Below are positions 38,201-45,056 of a stretch of DNA of 64,000 bases, piece by piece. Positions within the stretch are counted from its first letter, which is position 1, and every line of letters starts with the position of its first letter. The notes beneath the pieces are model-generated. The model was given only the letters and a program-made list of their open reading frames with translations. It did not search any database and was not told the DNA's origin. Origin of the DNA: Thermocrispum municipale DSM 44069 (GTDB taxonomy: Bacteria; Actinomycetota; Actinomycetes; Mycobacteriales; Pseudonocardiaceae); NCBI RefSeq assembly GCF_000427825.1, contig NZ_ATYT01000005.1:124001-188000 (forward strand), written 5' to 3'. The position numbers and the translations under genes were made by a program.

Positions 38201-38995
38201 ATGGGCGAGAGCTCCGAGCAGCCCGACTTGATCAACAAGTCGGTGGTCAAGGCGGTGCGCCTGCTCCGAGAACTGGCTGCGCAGCCGAGGACCGGTGCCA
38301 CCGTCACCACGTTGGCCAAGGCCGCCGGGCTGAGCCGGCCTACCGCGTTCCGGCTGCTGTACAGCCTCGAGCAGGACGGCCTGGTCGACCGGATCAACAC
38401 CCACTACGTGCTCGGCTGGGAGCTGGCCAGGCTTGGGCGTCGGGCCGATCCGTACGCCGGCCTGGTGGGGCACGCGCAGCCGTTGCTGCAGGAGCTGGCG
38501 GACCGGTTCAACGAGTCGGTGACGCTGTCGGTGCCCAGTGGTGAGGACGAGCTGGACCTGATCGCCGAAGCTGCTGGGTCGCATGTACTCGGTGTGACCG
38601 GACGCAACATGGTGGGACAGCGCTACCCGCTGCACGCCAGCTCCACCGGGAAGGTCCTGCTCGCCGAGAAATCGGCCGAGGAGCTCCGCCGCACGCTGCC
38701 GGAGAAGCTCGAGGCGTACACGCCGCAGACCATCACCGACCGGGAAGCCCTGATCAGGGAGTTGGAACAGGTCCGGGAACAGGGCTTCGCCATCATCGAC
38801 AACGAACTGGAGCCGGAGTTGCTGTCGCTGTCCCGGCCCATCCGGGATGCGGCCGGAACCCTCGTGGCGATCTTGACCGTCAACGGCCCGCGCAGCCGCT
38901 TCACTCGCGCCCGGATCCCCGAGGCGTTGCAAGAGATGCAGAAGACCATCGAGCGAATGACGGACCTGTTCTGGCGGAAATCACCGTCCGACTAA
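38201..38995 (+). CDS. IclR-family transcriptional regulator of the catabolic cluster
   Basis: 264 residues. N-terminal winged HTH (SVVKAVRLLRELA, AKAAGLSRPTAFRLLYSLEQDGLV) and a C-terminal effector domain with LHASSTGKVLLA, GFAIIDNELEPELLSLSRPI and AAGTLVAILTVNGP. IclR proteins usually sense the pathway substrate or an intermediate. Start ATG 38201 is preferred because GGGGGAG is five nt upstream; a GTG at 38195 is too close to it. Last gene of the cluster, reading in the same direction as ribBA-LLM-hydratase-MFS. Three matching palindromes at 32858, 36554 and 38129 mark its likely regulon. Confidence 0.93.
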   Translation: MGESSEQPDLINKSVVKAVRLLRELAAQPRTGATVTTLAKAAGLSRPTAFRLLYSLEQDGLVDRINTHYVLGWELARLGRRADPYAGLVGHAQPLLQELADRFNESVTLSVPSGEDELDLIAEAAGSHVLGVTGRNMVGQRYPLHASSTGKVLLAEKSAEELRRTLPEKLEAYTPQTITDREALIRELEQVREQGFAIIDNELEPELLSLSRPIRDAAGTLVAILTVNGPRSRFTRARIPEALQEMQKTIERMTDLFWRKSPSD

Positions 38996-39081
38996 CGGCC
39001 TGGGGCAGGTCACCGCGGCTGGGTCGGCTCTTTTCCGCGCGCATGTGACCAGGGGCACGCGGATGGCCGTCAGTTGATCTG

Positions 39082-39254
39082 TACACTGGGTGGTGGTCGA
39101 AGTTTTGACGCGTTTGCTTTTTCGCACGGCCGCCCCATCCAGTGGGCGGGTAGTTCTCTTTGCAGGGAAGGCCGAGGAAGTCGCTCCGTCTCACCTATCC
39201 GGCCAACGGAGGCGCACGGTGCGGCTCCGAAATCGACCCTGAAGGGGATTACGC
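39082..39254 (+). promoter_or_regulatory. Promoter and long 5' UTR of the cold-shock gene
   Basis: TACACT (39082-39087) is a -10 candidate, giving a leader of about 160 nt. The leader holds a CCGCCC-N8-GGGCGG hairpin (39130-39149). Long structured leaders are typical of cspA mRNAs and often act as thermosensors; this role is inferred. Confidence 0.5.
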
Positions 39255-39455
39255 ATGACCCACGGAACCGTCAAATGGTTCAACGCCGAAAAGGGTTTCG
39301 GCTTCATCGCGCTCGAGGACGGCAGTGACGTCTTCGTGCACTACTCGGCCATCGAGGGCCACGGCTACCGCAGCCTCGAGGAGAACCAGCGCGTCGAGTT
39401 CGAGCTGGCGCAGGGCCAGAAGGGCCCGCAGGCCAGCAACGTGCGCGCGGTCTGA
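39255..39455 (+). CDS. cspA: Cold-shock protein (CspA family)
   Basis: 66 residues, a single cold-shock OB-fold. RNP-1 KGFGFI and RNP-2 VFVHYSAI nucleic-acid-binding motifs are intact; starts [16 protein letters not shown]. Binds single-stranded RNA/DNA as an RNA chaperone. GAAGGGGA precedes ATG 39255. Flanked by a long leader and a strong terminator, so it is monocistronic. Confidence 0.97.
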   Translation: MTHGTVKWFNAEKGFGFIALEDGSDVFVHYSAIEGHGYRSLEENQRVEFELAQGQKGPQASNVRAV

Positions 39456-39470
39456 CGCTCGCTTACCGAC

Positions 39471-39503
39471 AACGCCGCCGATCCGCACCGGGTCGGCGGC
39501 GTT
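39471..39503 (+). terminator. Terminator of the cold-shock gene
   Basis: 11-bp perfect stem AACGCCGCCGA / TCGGCGGCGTT with an 11-nt loop, 15 nt after the stop codon. Confidence 0.85.
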
Positions 39504-39558
39504 GCCGTATGCGTGACACCCGCCTGCCCGGGGTAATCCCACGGCAGGAGGTGCTCGC

Positions 39559-40515
39559 ATGGCTCGGCCGGTATGGCGCGGATCGATCAATTTCGGCTTG
39601 GTGAGTATCCCGGTGGCGCTCTACAGCGCCGTCGAGGACCACACCGTGCACTTCAACCAGCTCGAACGCGACACCAACGACCGCATCCGCTACAAGCGGG
39701 TGAACGAGCGCACCGGTAAAGAAGTCGAATACAGCGACATCGTCAAGGGCTACGAAGTCGGTGACGGCGAGTATGTGATCGTCGAGCCGGACGAGCTGAC
39801 CGACATCGCACCAGGACGATCCAAGTCCATCGAGATCGACTCGTTCGTCGACCTCGACGAGATCGACCCGATTCATTTCCGCGCCACGTACTGGCTCGGC
39901 CCGGCGGACGCATCGAGCACGAACCCGTACCAGCTGCTCGTCGCCGCGATGGCCAAAACCAACCGCGTCGGCATCGCGCAATTCGTCATGCGGAACAAGC
40001 AGTACCTCACCGCGGTGCGCTCCGATCGTGGCGTGCTCGCCCTCGACACGCTGTACTTCGCCGACGAGATCCGCGACCCGGCCGATGTGCTGGACGTCGA
40101 CACCAAGAAGAAGCCCGGCAAGGGCAAGCAGCTGGACATGGCCGTGTCACTGATCGAGGCCATGGAGGCGCCGTGGCGGCCGCAGGACTACCACGACACC
40201 TACACCGAGCGGGTGGAGAAACTCGTCAAGGACAAGAAGGCGGGCCGCAAGCCGGAGCCCGCGCCGGAACCCGCGGAGCCGACCGAGGTCTCCAGCCTGA
40301 TGGACGTGTTGCAGCGCAGCGTGGAGCAGGCGAAGGGCAAGTCCGGCAAGAAGTCCGGCGGCAAGCAACAGCCCGCCGACCTGGACGACATGTCGAAGTC
40401 GGATCTGCTCGAGCTCGCCAAGGAGCTCGACATCAAGGGGCGGTCGAAGATGAGCGTCGACGACCTCCGCAAGGCCGTCCGCCGCGCGGAAAAGAAGGCG
40501 CAACGCGCCGCTTGA
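39559..40515 (+). CDS. ku: Bacterial Ku, non-homologous end-joining protein
   Basis: Binds DNA double-strand ends and recruits LigD. 318 residues. Starts MARPVWRGSINFGLVSIPVALYS; core Ku fold follows with YKRVNERTGKEVEYSDIVKGYE and GVLALDTLYFADEIRD. The C-terminus is extended beyond the roughly 250-residue minimal core. A Lys/Pro-rich linker (about 230-275) leads to a SAP/Rho_N-like helical motif (MSKSDLLELAKELDIKGRSK to the end), which may add DNA affinity. No ligD is visible in this window. A GGCAGGAGG Shine-Dalgarno lies 8 nt before ATG 39559. Confidence 0.95.
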   Translation: MARPVWRGSINFGLVSIPVALYSAVEDHTVHFNQLERDTNDRIRYKRVNERTGKEVEYSDIVKGYEVGDGEYVIVEPDELTDIAPGRSKSIEIDSFVDLDEIDPIHFRATYWLGPADASSTNPYQLLVAAMAKTNRVGIAQFVMRNKQYLTAVRSDRGVLALDTLYFADEIRDPADVLDVDTKKKPGKGKQLDMAVSLIEAMEAPWRPQDYHDTYTERVEKLVKDKKAGRKPEPAPEPAEPTEVSSLMDVLQRSVEQAKGKSGKKSGGKQQPADLDDMSKSDLLELAKELDIKGRSKMSVDDLRKAVRRAEKKAQRAA

Positions 40516-40533
40516 CGCCCCTGGCATGCGCCG

Positions 40534-41035
40534 ATGACGGTTGATCGAAGCTTCCCGTGGCAAGGTCGGCGCATCGCGTGGGGGCGGTGGGGTGACGGTC
40601 CCGCGGTGGTGTTCTGTCACGGCACACCGTGGTCGTCGTGGCTGCGGGAGCGTTCGCGGATGCGCCGGCGGCCGATTTCACGGTCTACCTGTGGGGCATG
40701 CCGGGCTCTGGCCGCTCGTCCAACGCCAATCATCCGGTCGATTTCGGGGTGCAAGCCGAGGCACTGGCGGCGCTGCTCGAATGCTGGGAACTTCAGCGGC
40801 CGCACATCATCGCGCACGACATCGGCGGTGTCGTCTCCTTGCCGGCACATCTTTGGCATCAAGCCCCGTACGCCTCGATGCTGTTGGCCGACGTCGTGGC
40901 GATCCCGCCCGCCGGGTCGCCCTTCTGTCGCTACGTCCAGCAGCACGCCGAGGTGCCGGCTGACGTCGGCAGGCGGAATATCGTGTCAGGTGCGCCGGTT
41001 GTATCAATGCAAATGCATGAAACTCAGGAGGCGCG
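40534..41035 (+). pseudogene. Broken alpha/beta hydrolase (haloalkane dehalogenase-like), frameshifted and 3'-truncated
   Basis: Frame 1 gives MTVDRSFPWQGRRIAWGRWG to VVFCHGTPWSSWLRE (oxyanion HGTP motif). Around 40648-40652 homology moves to another frame, FADAPAADFTVYLWGMPGSG and HDIGGVVSLPAHL (nucleophile-elbow region). The protein should continue for another 120 or so residues with cap and catalytic His, but homology stops at about 40965, and the luciferase-like gene starts at 41036. Two independent lesions make it a pseudogene, unless the window contains sequencing errors. ATG 40534 is 19 nt after ku. Confidence 0.78.
41007..41018. promoter_or_regulatory. Palindrome upstream of luciferase-like gene
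   Basis: ATGCA-AA-TGCAT, 17 nt before ATG 41036 and adjacent to the CAGGAGG Shine-Dalgarno. AT-rich relative to its surroundings; may be an operator. No regulator gene is adjacent. Confidence 0.4.
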
Positions 41036-42154
41036 ATGCAGTTCGGCATCTTCAGCGTCGGCGACGTGACCCCGGATCCGACCACCGGCCGGACACCCAC
41101 CGAGGCGGAACGGATCAAGGCGATGGTCACCATCGCGCTCAAGGCCGAGGAAGTCGGCCTGGACGTCTTCGCGACCGGAGAGCACCACAACCCGCCGTTC
41201 GTGCCGTCGTCACCCACCACGATGCTCGGCTACATCGCGGCCCGCACCGAGCGGCTGATCCTGTCCACGGCGACCACGTTGATCACCACCAACGACCCGG
41301 TGAAGATCGCCGAGGACTATGCGATGCTGCAGCACTTGGCCGACGGCCGGGTCGACCTGATGATGGGCCGCGGCAACACCGCGCCGGTGTACCCGTGGTT
41401 CGGCAAGGACATCCGGCAGGGCATCCCGCTGGCGATCGAGAACTACGGCCTGCTGCACCGGCTGTGGCGGGAGGACGTCGTGGACTGGGAAGGCAAGTTC
41501 CGCACCCCGCTGCACGGCTTCACCTCCACGCCGCGACCGCTCGACGGGGTGCCGCCGTTCGTCTGGCACGGATCGATCCGCAGTCCGGAGATCGCCGAGG
41601 TCGCCGCGTTCTACGGCGACGGATTCTTCGCCAACCACATCTTCTGGCCGACCTACCACTTCCAGCGGCTCATCGAGCTGTATCGGCAGCGCTACGAGCA
41701 CCACGGGCACGGCGCCGCCGACCAAGCCATCGTCGGCCTCGGCCACCAGGTGTTCATGCGCCCGAACTCGCAGGACGCGATCCGCGAGTTCCGGCCGTAC
41801 TTCGACCACGCCCCGGTCTACGGCGGCGGCCCCTCGCTCGAGGAGTTCATGGAAACCACGCCGCTGGCCGTCGGCAGCCCGCAGCAGATCATCGACAAGA
41901 CGATGACCTTCCGCGAGCATTTCGGCGACTACCAGCGGCTGCTGTTCCTGGCCGACCACGCGGGCCTGCCGTTGAAGACCGTGCTGGAACAGCTCGACAT
42001 CCTCGGCGAGGAAGTCGTGCCCGTCCTGCGCAAGGAGATGGACGCGCTGCGGCCCGCGCACGTGCCGGAGGCTCCGGTGCACCCGGCGGTCGCGCGGCGG
42101 AATCAGGCCCCGGAAGCCTCCTCCGATGCCGAGTCGGACACCAGGTCCGCGTAG
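41036..42154 (+). CDS. Luciferase-like (LLM class) flavin-dependent oxidoreductase
   Basis: 372 residues, TIM-barrel luciferase fold: MQFGIFSVGDV, EVGLDVFATGEHHNPPF, LSTATTLITTNDPVKIAEDYAMLQHLADGRVDLMMGRG and a C-terminal GSPQQIIDKTMTFREHFGDYQ. It belongs to the alkanal-monooxygenase-like CE1758 type rather than the NtaA type seen at 34300. Cofactor FMN or F420 cannot be decided here. CAGGAGG precedes ATG 41036. Its last 52 nt overlap the convergent GNAT gene. Substrate unknown. Confidence 0.9.
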   Translation: MQFGIFSVGDVTPDPTTGRTPTEAERIKAMVTIALKAEEVGLDVFATGEHHNPPFVPSSPTTMLGYIAARTERLILSTATTLITTNDPVKIAEDYAMLQHLADGRVDLMMGRGNTAPVYPWFGKDIRQGIPLAIENYGLLHRLWREDVVDWEGKFRTPLHGFTSTPRPLDGVPPFVWHGSIRSPEIAEVAAFYGDGFFANHIFWPTYHFQRLIELYRQRYEHHGHGAADQAIVGLGHQVFMRPNSQDAIREFRPYFDHAPVYGGGPSLEEFMETTPLAVGSPQQIIDKTMTFREHFGDYQRLLFLADHAGLPLKTVLEQLDILGEEVVPVLRKEMDALRPAHVPEAPVHPAVARRNQAPEASSDAESDTRSA

Positions 42155-42420
42155 TCCGGATGCTTCTCGATCCACCGGCGGACGAACGGGCACTGGGCCA
42201 CCACGGCCAGCTCCCGCTCGCGGGCGGAATCCAGCACCGCGCGCGCCAACACACTGCCAAGACCCCTGCCGTTGAAGGCCGGGTCGACCTCGGTGTGGGT
42301 GAAAACGATGGTGTCGGAGAGCAGCCGGTACTCGACGTGCCCGGCGAGCCGGCCGTCGACGGTCAGCTCGAAACGATGTTCTTCCGGGTTGTCGGTGACC
42401 TTCGTGGCCGAGGAATCCAT
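42103..42420 (-). CDS. Small GNAT-like N-acetyltransferase (YjdJ-type)
   Basis: 105 residues, the compact GNAT form: RFELTVDGRLAGHVEYRL, FTHTEVDPAFNGRGLGSVLARAVLDSARE (acetyl-CoA pyrophosphate loop GRGLGS) and VVAQCPFVRRWIEKHPDYADLV. This last motif is characteristic of the YjdJ/Gcn5-like COG2388 group, often linked to small-molecule or protein acetylation. The 3' end, encoding a Ser/Glu-rich tail, lies antisense inside the luciferase-like gene. ATG 42420 has a leaderless TAGGCT box seven nt upstream. Confidence 0.9.
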   Translation of the reverse strand: MDSSATKVTDNPEEHRFELTVDGRLAGHVEYRLLSDTIVFTHTEVDPAFNGRGLGSVLARAVLDSARERELAVVAQCPFVRRWIEKHPDYADLVSDSASEEASGA

Positions 42421-42427
42421 GGCCCCG

Positions 42428-42437
42428 AGCCTACGAT
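42428..42437. promoter_or_regulatory. Overlapping divergent -10 boxes (GNAT / pirin)
   Basis: AGCCTACGAT: reading minus gives TAGGCT (seven nt before the GNAT ATG) and reading plus gives TACGAT (nine nt before the pirin ATG). The two boxes share the central TA. Confidence 0.55.
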
Positions 42438-42446
42438 GAGGATGCG

Positions 42447-43406
42447 ATGAGCAACACCGAGACCAGTCCGCGGGAAGTCACCTGCACGGACGGTGACCAG
42501 CCGAGCGGCGTACAGATCCTCACCGCGCGCGAGGTGCCGCTCGGTGGCCCGCGCGCGCTGCTCGTTCGGCGCACACTTCCGCAGCGGGCACGAACGCTGA
42601 TCGGTGCCTGGTGCTTCGCCGACCACTACGGTCCGGACACCACACCGATGGTCGTCCCACCGCACCCGCACACGGGGCTGCAGACGGTGAGCTGGCTGTT
42701 CGACGGCGAGATCGAGCACCGCGACAGCGGCGGCCACCACTTGTTCGTCCGGCCCGGCGAGCTGAACCTGATGACCGGCGGGCGCGGCATCGCCCACTCC
42801 GAGGTCTCCACCGACAAGACCGAGACGTTGCACGGTGTCCAGCTCTGGGTGGCGCTGCCGGACGAGGCTCGTGACGTGCCCCGTGACCTGCAGTCCTACC
42901 GGCCCGAACCGGTGCGCTTGGGTGGCGCGGTGGCGAAGGTCTTCCTCGGCTCGTTGGCGGGCACGGCGTCCCCGGTGCGCACTTACACCCCGCTGCTCGG
43001 CGCGGAGCTGGTCCTCGATCCCGGAGCCGGCGTCGAGCTGTCGCTCGACGAAACCTTCGAGCACGGGATCCTGCTCGATCAGGGAGAGCTGGCCGTGACA
43101 GGCGTCCCGGTGAACCCGGCCGAGCTCGCCTACCTCGCACCCGGACACACCACCGTCGAGTTGCGCGCGGGGGCGGGCGAGCCGGCGCGCATCCTGCTGC
43201 TGGGCGGGCCGCCGTTCGGCGAGGAGATCGTCATGTGGTGGAACTTCGTCGGCCGCAGCCACGACGAGATCGTCGAGTTCCGTGCCGCCTGGGAGGCAGG
43301 GGCCGATCGGTTCGGTGAGGTCGACGGCTATATCGGTACGCCGCATCGGTTGCCCGCACCCGCGCTGCCCAACGCGGTGATCAAACCACGGCGCAATCCC
43401 GGCTGA
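42447..43406 (+). CDS. Pirin family protein
   Basis: 319 residues, bicupin. The N-terminal pirin domain carries the metal ligands in PPHPHTGLQTVSWLFDGEIEHRDSGGHH and the downstream motif MTGGRGIAHSE. The C-terminal domain has EIVMWWNFVGRSHDEIVEFRAAWE, typical of the pirin C-terminal cupin. Bacterial pirins include quercetin dioxygenases and redox regulators; the function here is unassigned. ATG 42447; GAGGA is only four nt upstream, so leaderless initiation is possible. The last codons (PRRNPG) form the first unit of a 41-bp tandem repeat that runs into the intergenic region. Confidence 0.93.
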   Translation: MSNTETSPREVTCTDGDQPSGVQILTAREVPLGGPRALLVRRTLPQRARTLIGAWCFADHYGPDTTPMVVPPHPHTGLQTVSWLFDGEIEHRDSGGHHLFVRPGELNLMTGGRGIAHSEVSTDKTETLHGVQLWVALPDEARDVPRDLQSYRPEPVRLGGAVAKVFLGSLAGTASPVRTYTPLLGAELVLDPGAGVELSLDETFEHGILLDQGELAVTGVPVNPAELAYLAPGHTTVELRAGAGEPARILLLGGPPFGEEIVMWWNFVGRSHDEIVEFRAAWEAGADRFGEVDGYIGTPHRLPAPALPNAVIKPRRNPG

Positions 43407-43500
43407 CGGCTCATCGCGCGTCGCGGGCCCGGCGCAATCCCGGCCGGCGTCCCGTTCCGCGCCGCACGCCCGGCGCGATCCCGGCCGGCGTCCTGTTGTC
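43390..43500. repeat. 41-bp tandem repeats starting in the pirin 3' end
   Basis: GGCGCAATCCCGGC at 43390 and 43431 and GGCGCGATCCCGGC at 43472, an exact 41-bp period. Copies 2 and 3 share a longer block that continues with CGGCGTCC. The first copy encodes the pirin C-terminus; the next two are intergenic. Confidence 0.8.
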
Positions 43501-43553
43501 TCACGCCACAAGAACATCCAGGCAACTTCTACGAACAAAAGTGTTCTTCTATG

Positions 43554-43567
43554 TTACCGTCCGGTAA
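43554..43567. promoter_or_regulatory. Operator-like palindrome over the start codon of the CMD gene
   Basis: TTACCG-TC-CGGTAA, a perfect inverted repeat whose last base is the A of ATG 43567. A TATGTT -10 candidate is at 43550-43555. A bound repressor would cover the transcription start. Confidence 0.55.
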
Positions 43568-44169
43568 TGGTCAGTCCACGGATTCCTCCGGCCACCCGCC
43601 GCGAGATGGGGCTGGTGAACACGGCGATCACCGGCGCGCTGGGCGCCGCGGCGGGCACCGGTCCGCCGAACTTGTTCACCACGTTGGCCCGCCACCGGCG
43701 CATGTTCCGCCCGTGGTTGCTGTTCGCGGGCACGCTCATGCCCGGCGGCACGCTGCCGCGCCGGGACACCGAGCTGGTCATCCTGCGTGTCGCGCACCTG
43801 TGTGAGTGCGAGTACGAGTGGCACCATCACGCCCAGCTCGCGCGCCAAGCCGGGTTGACCGACAAGGAGCTCGCGGCGGTGCTCGAGGGACCGGCGGCCG
43901 CGGGGTGGACGCCCAGGCAGCGACTCCTGTTGACCGCGGCCGAGGAGTTGCTGAACACCCGCACCCTGTCGGACGAAACCTGGCAGGCGTTGCGCGGCGA
44001 GCTCAGTGAACGGCACTTGATCGAATTACCGATGCTGGTGGGGCACTACGAGATGCTGGCCATGACGATCAACTCATTGCGAATCCAGCCCGACACTCCG
44101 CGCCGCCCGACCGGGCTTGCCCGGGTGGTGCAGGCGCTCAGCGCACGATTCACCGGGAGGTCGGCATGA
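43567..44169 (+). CDS. Carboxymuconolactone decarboxylase (CMD/AhpD) family protein
   Basis: 200 residues. CMD core LPRRDTELVILRVAHLCECEYEWHHHAQLARQAG contains a Cys-x-Cys and the conserved Glu/His of the family. The two cysteines are close in sequence (CECEYEWHHH), compatible with AhpD-like thiol chemistry, though the classical CxxC is not present. A second helical half contains LPMLVGHYEMLAMTINSL. Codon 154 (44026-44028) is a TTA. Stop and SDR start overlap as ATGA, so the two are coupled and probably act in one pathway. Preceded by an operator palindrome. Confidence 0.88.
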   Translation: MVSPRIPPATRREMGLVNTAITGALGAAAGTGPPNLFTTLARHRRMFRPWLLFAGTLMPGGTLPRRDTELVILRVAHLCECEYEWHHHAQLARQAGLTDKELAAVLEGPAAAGWTPRQRLLLTAAEELLNTRTLSDETWQALRGELSERHLIELPMLVGHYEMLAMTINSLRIQPDTPRRPTGLARVVQALSARFTGRSA

Positions 44170-45005
44170 GCCGGACGTTTGCCGGAGCCACAGCCGTCGT
44201 CACCGGCGCGGCCAGCGGCATCGGAGCTGAGATCGCCAGGCAGCTGGCCGCCCAGGGCGCGTTCGTGTTGGCCACCGACGTCTCCGAAGAGCCGCTGCAC
44301 GCCGTGGTGGACGAGATCAAGCGCGCCGGGGGAGCCGCCCGCGCCATGCGGGTCGACGTGGCCGAGCGCGCCGACGTGCAGGACGCCGTGGACGAAGTGG
44401 TCGCCGAGTTCGGCCGCCTGGACTACATGGTCAACAACGCCGGTGTCGGCATTTTCGGCGAGGTCGAGGCGGTGACCCTGGACGAAGCCGACCTGACGGT
44501 GAACGTCAACCTGCGCGGCGTGCTCAACGGCGTAGGGATCGCGTATCGACAGATGCTCAAGCAGGGCTTCGGTCACATCATCAGCACGGCGTCGGCGGCC
44601 GGCCTGGTCCCGGTACCCCTCCAGGTGCACTACACCGCCACCAAGCACGCGGTCGTCGGCCTGCACAAGGCGCTGGCGCTGGAAGCGGAGGCGAACGGCA
44701 TCCGCACCACGGTGTTCTGCCCGGCGTGGGTGGAGTCCGGCATGTTCGACACCGCGAAGCTGCACGGCAGCATGAGCGTGCCCGACCCCAGGAAGGTCGT
44801 ACCGGTCAAACCCATGCCGACCGACGAAGCGGTCCGCCGCCTGCTCGACGGGGTACGGCGCGGCAGGCGCTTCGTCATCACCCCGTTCTACGGCCGCCTC
44901 GGCTGGTGGCTCGAGCGGCTGTCGCCGGTGTTGAGTCACCAGTTGCACCGCGTCATGCTGCGAGAAGTCCGAAAACGGACCGAACGGGCGCGATCGCGGA
45001 CCTGA
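44166..45005 (+). CDS. Short-chain dehydrogenase/reductase
   Basis: 279 residues, classical SDR: cofactor motif VVTGAASGIGAEIARQL, DYMVNNAGVG, catalytic Ser in STASAAG, Tyr/Lys in HYTATKHAVVG. D40 at the end of beta-2 (LATDVSEE) favours NAD(H). A basic C-terminal tail (EVRKRTERARSRT) extends past the core. ATG overlaps the CMD stop. Substrate unknown; its neighbours suggest oxidation of a hydrophobic alcohol or ketone. Confidence 0.92.
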   Translation: MSRTFAGATAVVTGAASGIGAEIARQLAAQGAFVLATDVSEEPLHAVVDEIKRAGGAARAMRVDVAERADVQDAVDEVVAEFGRLDYMVNNAGVGIFGEVEAVTLDEADLTVNVNLRGVLNGVGIAYRQMLKQGFGHIISTASAAGLVPVPLQVHYTATKHAVVGLHKALALEAEANGIRTTVFCPAWVESGMFDTAKLHGSMSVPDPRKVVPVKPMPTDEAVRRLLDGVRRGRRFVITPFYGRLGWWLERLSPVLSHQLHRVMLREVRKRTERARSRT

Positions 45006-45044
45006 CCGAACGAATCGGTGGTCCACCGCGGCCGATCCGGAAGG

Positions 45045-45050
45045 TAGGTT
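45045..45050 (+). promoter_or_regulatory. -10 box of the FAD-oxidoreductase operon (leaderless)
   Basis: TAGGTT six nt before GTG 45057, with no Shine-Dalgarno. Confidence 0.6.
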
Positions 45051-45056
45051 CGCGGA

